Shown here in pieces: positions 29,471 to 39,093 of a stretch of DNA of 64,000 nt (position 1 is its first letter; each line of letters begins with the position of its first letter). The notes under the pieces are model-generated. The model searched no databases, had not been told where the DNA came from, and saw only the letters and a list, made by a program, of their open reading frames with translations. Source of the DNA: Streptomyces sp. NRRL B-1140 (GTDB lineage: Bacteria; Actinomycetota; Actinomycetes; Streptomycetales; Streptomycetaceae); the NCBI RefSeq assembly GCF_001280065.1, contig NZ_LGEA01000091.1, positions 186,001 to 250,000 on the forward strand, in the 5' to 3' direction. The translations under genes were made by a program, and so were the position numbers.

Positions 29471-29518
29471 TGTTGCTCTACTCTGGATGTCAGCCGCTCC
29501 GGGACGGAGGAAACGCCA

Positions 29519-29983
29519 ATGACAGCGACGGACCCCGCGCTCACCGCTCTCGCCCAGAGCTGGTGCGCCCTCTCCCTGCTCCACGGGAGGATCGAGGCGC
29601 ACATCGAGCGCGCCCTGCAAGCCGGGCACGACCTCAGCGCACGCGAGTACTCCCTGCTGGACGTACTCAGCCGGCAGCACGACGGCGACGGGGGGCACCT
29701 GCAGATGAAGCAGGTCGCCGACGCGGTCGTTCTCAGCCAGAGCGCCACCACGCGCCTGGTCACCCGACTCGAAGACCGGGGCCTCCTGGAGCGCTACCTG
29801 TGCCCCACCGACCGCCGGGGCATCTACACCAACGTCACCGCTGCAGGCCTCGCGTTGCTGGAAGCGGCGCGTCCGACCAACGACACCGCCCTGCGCGAGG
29901 CCCTGGACGAAGCGGCGAAGAACCCCGAGCTGGCACCCCTGGTCCGAGTCGTGGAGACGCTGAAGGCCCCGGTTCCCGCATAG
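29519..29983 (+). CDS. MarR-family regulator
   Basis: 154 residues, winged helix: LSAREYSLLDVLS, LQMKQVADAVVLSQSATTRLVTRLEDRGLLERYLCPTDRRG (recognition helix and wing), then a helical dimerisation tail. GGAGG lies 6 bp before the ATG at 29519. It is transcribed divergently from the MFS exporter, the usual layout for a ligand-released repressor of an efflux pump. Confidence 0.9.
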   Translation: MTATDPALTALAQSWCALSLLHGRIEAHIERALQAGHDLSAREYSLLDVLSRQHDGDGGHLQMKQVADAVVLSQSATTRLVTRLEDRGLLERYLCPTDRRGIYTNVTAAGLALLEAARPTNDTALREALDEAAKNPELAPLVRVVETLKAPVPA

Positions 29984-30046
29984 GGCGCCCGAACTCAAGC
30001 CGACGCCTGGCATCCGAGCACCGCCGGTTGTGCGTAAGGTGCGCCC

Positions 30047-30499
30047 ATGGGAGATCTTGAGATACGGGCCGCCGCGGCCGACGACGTCCCAGCGATCGTC
30101 GCCATGCTCGCGGACGACCCACTGGGCGCGCAGCGCGAGTCACCGAACGACCTCACTCCGTACCTGGCCGCGCTGGAGCGGCTCAGCACCGATCCGAATC
30201 AGCACGTGGTCGTGGCGGTCCGGGAGGGCAGGGTCGTCGGCACGCTCCAGCTCACGATCATTCCCGGGCTCTCCCGCCGGGGTGCAACCAGGTCGATCGT
30301 CGAAGGGGTGCGCGTCCATGCGGACGAGCGCGGCAGCGGTCTGGGAACCCAGCTCATCCAGTGGGCGATCGAAGCATCCCGGAACGAGGGGTGCCAGCTC
30401 GTCCAGCTGACCTCTGACAAGACCCGCGCCGACGCCCACCGCTTCTATGAGCGGCTTGGATTCACGGCGTCCCACACAGGCTTCAAGCTCCAGCTGTGA
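30047..30499 (+). CDS. GNAT-family N-acetyltransferase
   Basis: 150 residues, single GNAT domain: LEIRAAAADDVPAIVAML at the start, VVGTLQLTIIPGLSRRGATRS, acetyl-CoA loop ADERGSGLGTQLIQWAI and C-terminal AHRFYERLGFTASHTGFKL. Substrate unknown. It starts 63 bp after marR and ends before a parS-containing terminator. Confidence 0.88.
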   Translation: MGDLEIRAAAADDVPAIVAMLADDPLGAQRESPNDLTPYLAALERLSTDPNQHVVVAVREGRVVGTLQLTIIPGLSRRGATRSIVEGVRVHADERGSGLGTQLIQWAIEASRNEGCQLVQLTSDKTRADAHRFYERLGFTASHTGFKLQL

Positions 30500-30505
30500 C
30501 CGAGC

Positions 30506-30547
30506 GGTGTGGGCGTCCTGTTTCACGTGAAACAGGACGCCCACACC
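30506..30547. terminator. 42-bp perfect palindrome containing parS
   Basis: Two 21-nt arms (left arm begins GGTGTGGGCGTCC) meet at the centre of the parS site with no mismatch, 7 bp after the acetyltransferase stop and 9 bp before the facing hydrolase gene's stop. It looks like a bidirectional terminator built around parS. Confidence 0.75.
30520..30533. other. parS site (perfect)
   Basis: GTTTCACGTGAAAC at the exact centre of the 42-bp palindrome. Confidence 0.93.
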
Positions 30548-30555
30548 TCACTGCG

Positions 30556-31941
30556 CTAACCGATCCCGCGCCATCCCTCGGGGTGGACCCCACCCGGTAC
30601 CGGAGCACCCTCGTCGTACGGCTGACGCGTGAACACGAACGATCCGACGTCCAGGTGACTCACGGACCCGTCCGGCCGCCGTACGGCCTTCAGAAGCTCA
30701 CCGGCGTAGTAGCCCTCGAGCCCCGTCCACGTGCCGTCACCGTTCGCACGGAACCGGGAGCGACGGCCTCCGCCGGTCAACGGCCCCAGCGATACAAGCC
30801 CGTCGGCCGTCAGTCGCAGAGCGAAGGCGTGAGTCCCCCAGTACCACTGTCCCGTCAGCTCCAGCAGCGACTGGTCGACGTCACGGAGCGGCTTCCATGG
30901 TGCCGGGATACGCGGCTCCGCCTCGGCGACGATCCGGACCAGATCGGCGGCAACGGGGAACAGCAGTGGTCCTGACGTGACATTGGCCAGGGTGACGGCT
31001 GCCACATCGTCCTCGATGCTGATCATGAGGCAGGCGAGGAAGCCGGGCAGCGACCCGGTATGGCCGACGAGGGACCGCCCGCTGCGTCGCCGGATCTCCA
31101 TGCCCAGGCAGTAGGCATAACCGCTCGCCACATCCGCCGTCTCGTGGGGCGCTGCCGGCGTCCTCATCTCCCTCAGCGAACCGGCGCTCAGCACCCGCTC
31201 GTCGCCGTTGAGCAGGAAGGAGGCGAACCGCGCCAAGTCACCACTCGTCGACCAGAGTTGACCGGCCGGCGCCATGAGCCCCAGATCCTCGGCGGGCTCG
31301 GGAAGCATCACGTCGGCCCAGGGATGCACGGCCCAGCCCCCCGCGTGAGGCGCCTGCGGCCGCACACTGGTGCGCTGCAGACCAAGAGGGACGAGCACCT
31401 CACGACGAAGGACGTCCTCCCAGGAAGCCCCGCGAAGCTTCTCGACTAGCGCGCCGAGCACGGCGTAGCCCGGGTTCGAGTAGTGGAACCGGCGGCCCGG
31501 CGGAGTCAGCAGGGGCCGGTCACCCAGCACGTCGGCCAGTTCGGGCCGCAGGGATCCGGGGCTCCGCTCCCACCACGGGCCCGGGGCCTCGGCCGCCAGT
31601 CCCCCTGAGTGGGCGAGGAGTTCGGCGACGGTCGCCTCCCCCACGCCGGTGCCCGGCAGATGCTTCTCGAGCGGATCGTCCAGATCCAGAGCGCCCTCGT
31701 CGCGCAGCCGCAGCACGAGAACCGCCGTGAAGGTCTTGGTGATCGAACCGATCCGGTACTGCACGTTCTCGTCCGGCGCGTGCCCCTCCACCGAAGTCCG
31801 TGCGCCCGTCCACACCGTCGCACCGTCGCGCACGACGGCCGCGACGAGCGAGGGCGCCCGCCCCTCTGCCTGCGCGACGGCGATCCGGTGCGACAAAGCG
31901 CGACGGGTGCCGGGGAGCAACTCTTCCTGAGATGTCGTCAT
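30556..31941 (-). CDS. beta-lactamase-fold serine hydrolase
   Basis: 461 residues. Class C beta-lactamase/PBP4-like fold: S66-x-x-K69 in IGSITKTF, Y154-S-N156 in FHYSNPGY, and GHTGSLPG as the third motif, followed by a C-terminal beta-rich lipocalin-like region of about 110 residues. No signal peptide is visible, so it is probably a cytosolic esterase or D-aminopeptidase-type enzyme rather than a resistance beta-lactamase. ATG at 31941; the frame runs on to 31983. Confidence 0.87.
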   Translation of the reverse strand: MTTSQEELLPGTRRALSHRIAVAQAEGRAPSLVAAVVRDGATVWTGARTSVEGHAPDENVQYRIGSITKTFTAVLVLRLRDEGALDLDDPLEKHLPGTGVGEATVAELLAHSGGLAAEAPGPWWERSPGSLRPELADVLGDRPLLTPPGRRFHYSNPGYAVLGALVEKLRGASWEDVLRREVLVPLGLQRTSVRPQAPHAGGWAVHPWADVMLPEPAEDLGLMAPAGQLWSTSGDLARFASFLLNGDERVLSAGSLREMRTPAAPHETADVASGYAYCLGMEIRRRSGRSLVGHTGSLPGFLACLMISIEDDVAAVTLANVTSGPLLFPVAADLVRIVAEAEPRIPAPWKPLRDVDQSLLELTGQWYWGTHAFALRLTADGLVSLGPLTGGGRRSRFRANGDGTWTGLEGYYAGELLKAVRRPDGSVSHLDVGSFVFTRQPYDEGAPVPGGVHPEGWRGIG

Positions 31942-32010
31942 GGGACCAGTCCACCCGGCCGGCCAGTCCCGCGTCGAGCACATTCGGGCAGGCCTGTGCG
32001 ACCTGTCGGC

Positions 32011-33492
32011 TCAGGTCTGGGCCATGTCCACGAATCGTGAGTAGTGCCCCTGGAAGGCGACCGTGATCGTCGCCGTGGGACCGTTTCGGTGCTTGCCCAC
32101 GATGATGTCCGCCTCACCCGCCCGCGGTGACTCCTTCTCATAGGCGTCCTCGCGGTGGAGGAGGATCACCATGTCGGCGTCCTGCTCGATGGAGCCCGAC
32201 TCACGCAGGTCGGACACCATCGGCTTCTTGTCCGTGCGCTGTTCGGGGCCACGGTTGAGCTGGGAGAGCGCGATCACCGGCACCTCCAGCTCCTTGGCCA
32301 GGAGCTTGAGGTTCCGGGACATGTCCGAGACCTCCTGCTGACGGCTCTCGGAGCGCTTGGATCCTCCGGCCTGCATCAGTTGCAGATAGTCGATGATCAC
32401 GAGCCTGATGTCGTTGCGCTGCTTCAGCCGACGGCACTTCGCGCGGATCTCCATCATCGACAGGTTCGGGGAGTCGTCGATGTAGAGCGGTGCGGACGAC
32501 ACCTCGGGCATCCGACGCGCCAGGCGCGTCCAGTCGTCGTCCGTCATGGTGCCGGACCGCATGTGGTGAAGGGCGACGCGGGCCTCGGCGGACAGCAGGC
32601 GCATCGCGATCTCGTTGCGCCCCATCTCCAGGGAGAAGATGACGCTCGGCAGGTTGTGCTTGATCGACGCGGCCCGGGCGAAGTCCAGGGCCAGCGTCGA
32701 CTTGCCCATGGCGGGACGGGCAGCGATGACGATCATCTGTCCCGGGTGCAGGCCGTTGGTGAGCGAGTCGAAGTCCGTGAACCCGGTCGGCACACCGGTC
32801 ATCTCGCCGCTGCGCGAGCCGATCGCCTCGATCTCGTCGAGCGCGCCCTCCATGATGTCGCCGAGCGGGAGGTAGTCCTCACTGGTGCGCTGCTCGGTGA
32901 CCGCGTACACCTCCGCCTGGGCGCGGTTGACGATCTCGTCGACATCGTCGTCGGCCGCGTATCCCATCTGCGTGATGCGCGTACCGGCCTCGACCAGGCG
33001 GCGCAGGACGGCCCGCTCATGAACGATCTCCGCGTAGTACGCCGCGTTGGCCGCCGTGGGCACTGTCTGGACGAGCGTGTGCAGATATGAGGCGCCGCCG
33101 ACCTTGTTGATCTCGCCACGCTTGGTCAGCTCGGCGGCGATCGTGATGGGGTCGGCCGGCTCGCCCTTGGCGTAGACGTCGAGGACAGCCTGGTAGATCG
33201 TCTCGTGGGCCGGCTTGTAGAAGTCGTGGCCCTTGAGGATCTCGACGACGTCGGCGATGGCGTCCTTGGACAGGAGCATGCCACCGAGGACGGACTGCTC
33301 GGCGTCGATGTCCTGCGGCGGCACCCGCTCGAAGGACGGGGACGATCCACCGTCCCACGCGCCGTTGTCCCTGCCGCGCTCGTGCTGCTCGTCGCGGCCC
33401 CGGCCTCCCTCACCACGTCGGCGGGAAGCGGGCAGACGATCACTGGGACCGCTGTCGGCCCACGGGTCGTCCAAGGGCTCGGAAATACTCAC
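32011..33492 (-). CDS. dnaB: replicative DNA helicase DnaB
   Basis: 493 residues. A 55-residue charged N-terminal extension precedes PPQDIDAEQSVLGGMLL, the helical N-domain. The RecA-like motor has Walker A ARPAMGKST (258-266), SLEMGRNEIAMRLL, the Walker B-type VIIDYLQLM and the C-terminal LSQLNRGPEQRTDKKP. It unwinds DNA ahead of the replisome as a hexamer. No intein interrupts it, unlike several actinobacterial dnaB genes. GTG start at 33492 with GGAGGAGG 9 bp upstream. Confidence 0.97.
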   Translation of the reverse strand: MSISEPLDDPWADSGPSDRLPASRRRGEGGRGRDEQHERGRDNGAWDGGSSPSFERVPPQDIDAEQSVLGGMLLSKDAIADVVEILKGHDFYKPAHETIYQAVLDVYAKGEPADPITIAAELTKRGEINKVGGASYLHTLVQTVPTAANAAYYAEIVHERAVLRRLVEAGTRITQMGYAADDDVDEIVNRAQAEVYAVTEQRTSEDYLPLGDIMEGALDEIEAIGSRSGEMTGVPTGFTDFDSLTNGLHPGQMIVIAARPAMGKSTLALDFARAASIKHNLPSVIFSLEMGRNEIAMRLLSAEARVALHHMRSGTMTDDDWTRLARRMPEVSSAPLYIDDSPNLSMMEIRAKCRRLKQRNDIRLVIIDYLQLMQAGGSKRSESRQQEVSDMSRNLKLLAKELEVPVIALSQLNRGPEQRTDKKPMVSDLRESGSIEQDADMVILLHREDAYEKESPRAGEADIIVGKHRNGPTATITVAFQGHYSRFVDMAQT

Positions 33493-33952
33493 CGAGCGAC
33501 CTCCTCCCGTCCGCCGAAGCAGACCTAGCCGTGCCCCTCTTTTCTACGGCACGGCACTGACAAATAAGAGGCCCAACTCCGGTTGCCTCGCGCCGGTTTT
33601 GTGGCGTTTGGGAAACCGGCGGACGGAGCGGGCGCCGGACTACCGTAGGCCCGTCGGCACCGTCAGCCAATCTGGTTATCCACAGGCCATGTGGACGACG
33701 GCCCAGATGCTGTGGAGAACTCCGCGAAACCTGTGCACGAGCCGGTGGACAGGCCTGTGAACAAGCTGACCCCCTCAGTCAGGCAGGCGTCTTGACCTGC
33801 ATCTTTGCCGTCCACGGGCTGTGCAGAAGAAAAACTTTCCCAACCGGCGCAAGATCACCTCGAACAGTGCACAGCAGTACGCACACCGAGACGAAGAGTA
33901 AGGGTCTCAGATCCTTTGCATCTCTTACCTGTGGACGATTAGATTAGTGCAC
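33493..33952. promoter_or_regulatory. 460-bp dnaB / MATE intergenic region with DnaA-box cluster
   Basis: Contains TTATCCACA (33676-33684, exact DnaA box) and four single-mismatch boxes versus TTGTCCACA: TCGTCCACA (minus strand, 33690-33698), TTCTCCACA (minus, 33711-33719), TTGTTCACA (minus, 33756-33764) and TCGTCCACA (minus, 33930-33938). A weaker CTGTCCACC is at 33744-33752. The divergent dnaB and MATE promoters must also lie here. No gene was seen. Confidence 0.65.
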
Positions 33953-35290
33953 ATGACACAGGCCCCCGCGCGCCACCCCTCCGGCCGGAGACAGCACGAT
34001 CGAGAGATCATCACGCTGGCCCTGCCTGCCTTCGGTGCCCTTGTCGCAGAGCCCCTCTTCCTCATGGCCGACACCGCGATCGTGGGGCACCTGGGCACGG
34101 CCCAACTCGCCGGTCTGGGCATCGCCTCGGCCCTGCTGATGACCGCCGTCAGTGTCTTCGTCTTCCTGGCCTACGCCACAACGGCCGCGGTGGCTCGTCG
34201 TGTCGGCGCGGGCGATCTCCGAGCAGCCATCCGGCAGGGCATGGACGGTATCTGGCTGGCACTGCTCCTCGGCGCCGCCGTCGTCGCCGCCGCCCTGCCC
34301 ACGGCACCCCACCTCGTGGACCTCTTCGGCGCTTCGGACGCGGCAACTCCCTACGCGATCACCTATCTGCGCATCTCCGTACTCGGCATACCGGCCATGC
34401 TCATCGTCCTGGCCGCGACGGGTGTCCTGCGCGGGCTGCAGGACACCAGAACCCCGCTCTATGTCGCCATCGCGGGCTTCGTCGCCAACGGTGCTCTCAA
34501 TGTCGGGCTCGTCTACGGTGCCGATCTGGGCATCGCCGGTTCCGCGTGGGGCACCGTCATCGCCCAGTGCGGCATGGCCGCCGTCTACCTCATGGTGGTT
34601 CTGCGGGGGGCACACAAGCACGGCGCCTCGCTGCGTCCGGATGCCGCCGGGATCAGGGCCTCCGCACAGGCCGGTGTGCCCCTGCTGGTGCGTACCCTCT
34701 CACTGCGGGCGGTCCTGATGATCGCCACCGCGGTCGCAGCCCGTCTGGGAGATGCCGACATCGCTGCCCACCAGATCATCCTCTCCCTGTGGAACCTGCT
34801 GGCCTTCGCCCTCGACGCCATCGCCATCGCGGGTCAGGCCATCATCGGTCGCTACCTCGGCGCCGGTGACTCTCGGGGCGCCCGGGAGGCATGCCGCCGC
34901 ATGGTGGAGTGGGGTATCGCCGTCGGCGTCGTCCTCGGCGTCGTGGTGTTGCTCGCCCGGCCGGCCTTCCTGCCGTTGTTCACCGGCGACCCGGCCGTCA
35001 TGGATGTGGCGCTGCCCGCCCTGATCATCGTCGCCCTCTCCCAGCCGATCTCGGGCATCGTCTTCGTCCTCGACGGCGTACTGATGGGCGCCGGCGACGG
35101 CCCTTACCTCGCCTGGGCGATGCTGCTCACCCTGGCGGTATTCACGCCGGCCGCTCTACTGGTCCCCGTGCTGGGCGGTGGGCTCACCGCCCTCTGGGCC
35201 ACGATGACGCTGATGATGATCGTGCGGATGCTGACCCTGTGGCTTCGCACCCGCTCGGGCCGCTGGATCGTGACGGGCGCGACCCGCTGA
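33953..35290 (+). CDS. MATE-family efflux transporter, DinF type
   Basis: 445 residues, twelve hydrophobic spans in two related halves: LALPAFGALVAEPLFLMADTAIVGHLGTAQLAGLG opens the first, and GVPLLVRTLSLRAVLMIATAVAARLGDADIAAHQI the second. MATE proteins export cationic drugs using a proton or sodium gradient. ATG at 33953 is 6 bp after a possible GTG; no clear ribosome site is present, so a near-leaderless mRNA is possible. A DnaA-like box lies 15 bp before the start. Three parS sites follow the stop codon. Confidence 0.9.
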   Translation: MTQAPARHPSGRRQHDREIITLALPAFGALVAEPLFLMADTAIVGHLGTAQLAGLGIASALLMTAVSVFVFLAYATTAAVARRVGAGDLRAAIRQGMDGIWLALLLGAAVVAAALPTAPHLVDLFGASDAATPYAITYLRISVLGIPAMLIVLAATGVLRGLQDTRTPLYVAIAGFVANGALNVGLVYGADLGIAGSAWGTVIAQCGMAAVYLMVVLRGAHKHGASLRPDAAGIRASAQAGVPLLVRTLSLRAVLMIATAVAARLGDADIAAHQIILSLWNLLAFALDAIAIAGQAIIGRYLGAGDSRGAREACRRMVEWGIAVGVVLGVVVLLARPAFLPLFTGDPAVMDVALPALIIVALSQPISGIVFVLDGVLMGAGDGPYLAWAMLLTLAVFTPAALLVPVLGGGLTALWATMTLMMIVRMLTLWLRTRSGRWIVTGATR

Positions 35291-35292
35291 CC

Positions 35293-35306
35293 GTTTCACG
35301 TGAAAC
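35293..35306. other. parS site (perfect), first of a triplet
   Basis: GTTTCACGTGAAAC, 3 bp after the MATE stop codon, in an 18-bp perfect palindrome (CC...GG flanks). Confidence 0.93.
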
Positions 35307-35313
35307 GGCACCT

Positions 35314-35327
35314 GTTTCACGTGAAAC
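35314..35327. other. parS site (perfect), second of a triplet
   Basis: GTTTCACGTGAAAC, 21 bp centre-to-centre from the first, two helical turns, in a 20-bp perfect palindrome. Confidence 0.93.
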
Positions 35328-35351
35328 AGGGAGTGCACCGCAGAACGCGGT

Positions 35352-35365
35352 GTTTCACGTGAAAC
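35352..35365. other. parS site (perfect), third of a triplet
   Basis: GTTTCACGTGAAAC, 38 bp centre-to-centre from the second. Confidence 0.93.
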
Positions 35366-35404
35366 AGACGCCCACCCGGCAAGTCGGCGCCGGAGAACAC
35401 GAAT

Positions 35405-35432
35405 GGGGCCGCACCCCTGAGGGTGCGGCCCC
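35405..35432. terminator. terminator after rplI / MATE
   Basis: Perfect 12-bp stem GGGGCCGCACCC / GGGTGCGGCCCC with loop CTGA, 26 bp beyond the rplI stop codon. Confidence 0.88.
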
Positions 35433-35457
35433 ATCGCTTACTGCTTCAGCGCGGCAC

Positions 35458-35904
35458 TCAGGCCGCGACGACCTCGATGTTGACCTTGGCGGCAACCTCG
35501 GGGTGCAGACGCACGGACGTCTCGTGAGCGCCCAGCGTCTTGATCGGCGAGCCGAGCTCGATGCGGCGCTTGTCGACCTCGGGGCCACCGGAAGCCTTGA
35601 TCGCGGAAGCGATGTCGGCCGGGGTGACAGAACCGAAGAGACGACCGGCGTCGCCGGAGCGCACGGCCAGACGGACCTTGACGCCCTCGAGCTGGGCCTT
35701 CACAGCGTTGGCCTGCTCGATGGTCTGGATCTCGTGGATCTTGCGAGCACGACGGATCTGCTCGACGTCCTTCTCGCCACCCTTGGTCCAGCGGATAGCG
35801 AACTTCCGCGGGATCAGGTAGTTGCGAGCGTAACCGTCCTTGACGTCGACGACGTCGCCCGCGGCACCGAGGCCGGAGACCTCGTGGGTGAGGATGATCT
35901 TCAT
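35458..35904 (-). CDS. rplI: 50S ribosomal protein L9
   Basis: 148 residues. The N-terminal RNA-binding domain [32 protein letters not shown] is joined by a long helix to the C-domain ending [12 protein letters not shown]. Last gene of rpsF-ssb-rpsR-rplI, 18 bp after rpsR, followed by a terminator. Confidence 0.98.
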   Translation of the reverse strand: MKIILTHEVSGLGAAGDVVDVKDGYARNYLIPRKFAIRWTKGGEKDVEQIRRARKIHEIQTIEQANAVKAQLEGVKVRLAVRSGDAGRLFGSVTPADIASAIKASGGPEVDKRRIELGSPIKTLGAHETSVRLHPEVAAKVNIEVVAA

Positions 35905-35922
35905 GAGTCGGTCACCCTTCCC

Positions 35923-36159
35923 TTATCGCGCGGTGGAGGTGTAGGGCAGCAGCGCCATCTCACGGCTGTTCTTCACGGCCGTGGCGACGTCACGCTGGTG
36001 CTGCGTGCAGTTGCCGGTCACGCGGCGGGCACGGATCTTGCCGCGGTCGGAAATGAACTTCCGCAGCATGTTCGTGTCCTTGTAGTCCACGTACGTGACC
36101 TTGTCCTTGCAGAATGCGCAGACCTTCTTCTTCGGCTTGCGCACAGGCGGCTTCGCCAT
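35923..36159 (-). CDS. rpsR: 30S ribosomal protein S18
   Basis: 78 residues. It contains Cys14, Cys17 and Cys51 (CAFC and GNC), so it is the cysteine-bearing, potentially zinc-binding form rather than the Cys-free paralogue that Zur controls in Streptomyces. Third gene of the rpsF operon, 45 bp after ssb. Confidence 0.97.
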   Translation of the reverse strand: MAKPPVRKPKKKVCAFCKDKVTYVDYKDTNMLRKFISDRGKIRARRVTGNCTQHQRDVATAVKNSREMALLPYTSTAR

Positions 36160-36204
36160 GGTGTTTCTCCTGTGTGATCAAGAAGTGTGGGTGCGAACCC
36201 GCCC

Positions 36205-36792
36205 TTAGAAGGGGGGCTCGTCCGAGTAGCCGCCGCCACCGCCGCCGGAGTTTCCACCCCAGCCGCCGCCACCGCCCTGGTTGCCACCGGCGGGAGCGCC
36301 GGTCGCCCACGGGTCGTCGGCGGGAGCGCCGCCACCCTGCTGGCCGCCACCGGGGCCGCCGCCCCAGCCGCCGCCACCCTGGGCGCCGCCACCGCCGTAG
36401 CCACCCTGGCCACCCTGTCCGCCGCGGCCGGTGGTCTTGGTGACCTTGGCCGTGGCGTTGCGCAGGCTGGCGCCGACTTCCTCGACGTCCAGCTCGTAGA
36501 CCGTGCGCTTGACGCCCTCACGGTCCTCGTAGGACCGCTGCTTCAGCCGGCCCTGCACGATGACGCGCATGCCTCGCTGGAGCGACTCGGCGACGTTCTC
36601 CGCCGCCTGACGCCAGACCGAGCAGGTCAGGAAGAGGCTCTCGCCGTCCTTCCACTCGTTCGTCTGGCGGTCGAAGGTGCGGGGGGTGGACGCGACACGG
36701 AACTTCGCGACCGCCGCACCGGAGGGGGTGAAGCGCAGCTCGGGGTCGTCGACAAGATTGCCGACGACCGTGATGACGGTCTCGCCTGCCAT
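36205..36792 (-). CDS. ssb: single-stranded DNA-binding protein
   Basis: 195 residues. An OB fold ([36 protein letters not shown] to about residue 115) is followed by a Gly-rich linker and the acidic tip YSDEPPF, which recruits replication partners. This is the essential housekeeping SSB in the rpsF-ssb-rpsR context. The Gly tract (about residues 120-185) is longer than in most bacteria. Confidence 0.97.
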   Translation of the reverse strand: MAGETVITVVGNLVDDPELRFTPSGAAVAKFRVASTPRTFDRQTNEWKDGESLFLTCSVWRQAAENVAESLQRGMRVIVQGRLKQRSYEDREGVKRTVYELDVEEVGASLRNATAKVTKTTGRGGQGGQGGYGGGGAQGGGGWGGGPGGGQQGGGAPADDPWATGAPAGGNQGGGGGWGGNSGGGGGGYSDEPPF

Positions 36793-36862
36793 GGGGAACC
36801 TCTCGGCGGGTTTGCTCTGGCTGCTTACTACTCGAATCCCGGGATCAGCTGAGCCGGGAAGC

Positions 36863-37153
36863 TCAGTGGGTCTCGGGACGGAGGACCTTGGTCCGGAGGA
36901 CCGACTCGTTCAGGTTCATCTGGCGGTCGAGCTCCTTGACGACCGCAGGCTCGGCCTGCAGGTCGATGACCGAGTAGATGCCCTCGGGCTTCTTCTTGAT
37001 CTCGTACGCGAGACGACGACGGCCCCAGGTGTCGACCTTCTCGACCTTTCCGCCGCCGTCACGGACGACAGAGAGGAAGTTCTCGATCAGCGGAGAGACA
37101 GCGCGCTCCTCGACCTCGGGGTCGAGGATGACCATCACCTCGTAGTGACGCAT
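36863..37153 (-). CDS. rpsF: 30S ribosomal protein S6
   Basis: 96 residues, [19 protein letters not shown] to [12 protein letters not shown]. First gene of the operon, 70 bp before ssb. AGGAGGTGGG upstream of the ATG at 37153 is a strong ribosome site; the frame is open far upstream but that part is not protein-like. Confidence 0.97.
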   Translation of the reverse strand: MRHYEVMVILDPEVEERAVSPLIENFLSVVRDGGGKVEKVDTWGRRRLAYEIKKKPEGIYSVIDLQAEPAVVKELDRQMNLNESVLRTKVLRPETH

Positions 37154-37415
37154 GTGGAACCCACCTCCTTTGGACTCAGCGGCCACGGTCGTTCCGTGGC
37201 AGGAGGGTTGTGATGCGTGGCAACGGTATCGGCCACCACTGACAATCGGGGTTCTGAGGAGAAGCCCCTGCCATGACGTGGGCAGACACCGGTGCGGACG
37301 GTACAGAGTACCCGCACAGCGGCTTGCGGTTGAAATCCGGCCGTCAGGGCAGCCAATCTGTACACATCGGGTGCGTATGGCGCTACGATGCGCCGACTTT
37401 CGCAGGAGGTGCCCT

Positions 37416-37721
37416 ATGGCACAGGCATTGCGACCCAACACCGGCGGCGGCCTCTTCGCCACGGACGGCAAGCCCCACCCCCTCCAGGACGCCCTGCTCG
37501 CGGTGACCCTGGTGCTGGGCCTCTTGTCGTTCCTCACGGCGATCATCGACGAAGACCTGCATGTACTCAGCTCCTGGGCCGGCCTGGTGGGCATCCTCAC
37601 GGGTGCGTACGGCCAGTGGATCTCGGAGACCACCCGGGAGCGCTTCGGTCTCATCCTCGGCCTGGGCGCGTCCGGCGTCGGGTTCTTCCTGGGCATGGCA
37701 CACGGCGGACTCATCGGCTGA
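37416..37721 (+). CDS. small three-span membrane protein
   Basis: 101 residues starting [18 protein letters not shown] with AGGAGGT six bp upstream. Three hydrophobic spans: [34 protein letters not shown] and [19 protein letters not shown]. Conserved in Streptomyces beside the rpsF operon; function unknown. Divergent from rpsF. Confidence 0.82.
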   Translation: MAQALRPNTGGGLFATDGKPHPLQDALLAVTLVLGLLSFLTAIIDEDLHVLSSWAGLVGILTGAYGQWISETTRERFGLILGLGASGVGFFLGMAHGGLIG

Positions 37722-37890
37722 GGCCCGGACACCTCCTCATCCGAAGACCGGTACCACGCCCCGGTCGGCCTCGGGCCGGGGCGCAGCCCCCGTACGCCCA
37801 ACCGGCGCGCTCCCACGGCGCAGTAGGCTTCGCGCGAGAGCCGGAGCCCCTGTACCCATGGGGACACACCAGCCCGAGGAGCGCCCCTAA

Positions 37891-39012
37891 ATGAGCCTGA
37901 CCCTGAGGACCATCAGTCGCGAGCAGCATCTGGCCTACATCCAGAGCCTGCCCTCGGCGAGCCACATGCAGGTCCCGGCCTGGGCTGACGTCAAGGCGGA
38001 GTGGCGCTCCGAGAACCTCGGCTGGTTCGACGACCGCACGGGCGAGATGGTCGGCGCCGGTCTGGTCCTCTACCGCCAGCTGCCCAAGATCAAGCGCTAC
38101 CTCGCCTACCTGCCCGAGGGCCCGGTCATCAACTGGTTCGCGCCGAATCTGCAGGAATGGCTCGAACCGATGCTGGCGCACCTGAAGCAGCAGGGCGCGT
38201 TCTCCGTGAAGATGGGCCCGCCGGTGATCATCCGGCGCTGGGAGGCCCCCTCGATCAAGCAGGGCATCCAGAACCCGGACGTCAAGCGCCTGCGCGACAT
38301 CGAGGCCGACCACATCGAGCCGCGCGCCTTCGAGGTGGCCGACAAGCTGCGCCGCATGGGCTGGCAGCAGGGCGAGGACGGCGGCGCCGGCTTCGGTGAC
38401 GTCCAGCCGCGTTACGTGTACCAGGTACCGCTGGCGAACCGTTCCCTGGAAGAGGTCCACAAGAACTTCAACCAGCTGTGGCGCCGCAACATCAAGAAGG
38501 CCGAGAAGGCCGGCGTCGAGGTCGTCCAGGGTGGCTACCAGGACCTCGAGGAGTGGCAGCGGCTGTACGAGATCACCGCCGTACGCGACCACTTCCGGCC
38601 GCGCCCGCTGTCGTACTTCCAGCGCATGTGGACGGCCCTCAACACCGAGGACCCCAACCGCATGCGGCTGTACTTCGCCCGCCACAACGGCGTGAACCTG
38701 TCCGCCGCGACGATGCTGATCGTCGGCGGCCACGTCTGGTACTCCTACGGCGCCTCCGACAACATCGGCCGCGAGGTGCGCCCCTCGAACGCCATGCAGT
38801 GGCGGATGCTGCGCGACGCCTACGCGCTCGGTGCCACCGTCTACGACCTGCGCGGTATCTCCGACTCGCTGGACGAGACCGACCACCTCTTCGGTCTGAT
38901 CCAGTTCAAGGTGGGTACCGGCGGCCAGGCGGCCGAGTACCTCGGCGAGTGGGACTTCCCGCTGAACAAGCTGCTGCACAAGGCGCTCGACATCTACATG
39001 TCGCGTCGCTGA
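37891..39012 (+). CDS. femX: FemX-type lipid II:glycine glycyltransferase
   Basis: 373 residues, FemAB-family (double GNAT-like) peptidyltransferase. [62 protein letters not shown], and [42 protein letters not shown] are typical. In Streptomyces coelicolor FemX adds the single glycine cross-bridge residue to lipid II from Gly-tRNA and is essential. It is followed at 81 bp by the PLP-fold gene in the same direction. Confidence 0.92.
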   Translation: MSLTLRTISREQHLAYIQSLPSASHMQVPAWADVKAEWRSENLGWFDDRTGEMVGAGLVLYRQLPKIKRYLAYLPEGPVINWFAPNLQEWLEPMLAHLKQQGAFSVKMGPPVIIRRWEAPSIKQGIQNPDVKRLRDIEADHIEPRAFEVADKLRRMGWQQGEDGGAGFGDVQPRYVYQVPLANRSLEEVHKNFNQLWRRNIKKAEKAGVEVVQGGYQDLEEWQRLYEITAVRDHFRPRPLSYFQRMWTALNTEDPNRMRLYFARHNGVNLSAATMLIVGGHVWYSYGASDNIGREVRPSNAMQWRMLRDAYALGATVYDLRGISDSLDETDHLFGLIQFKVGTGGQAAEYLGEWDFPLNKLLHKALDIYMSRR

Positions 39013-39093
39013 TGTCCTGTTCAGTGCTTCCATACCTCTGACACACGGAAACCGCCGATACACGGCACCACGAGAAAGGTTCCAGGTCCGGCC

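Noticed and set aside
33493..33952. The DnaA-box region as oriC
   Set aside because: Streptomyces oriC is between dnaA and dnaN, not beside dnaB, with far more boxes; neither gene is in the window.
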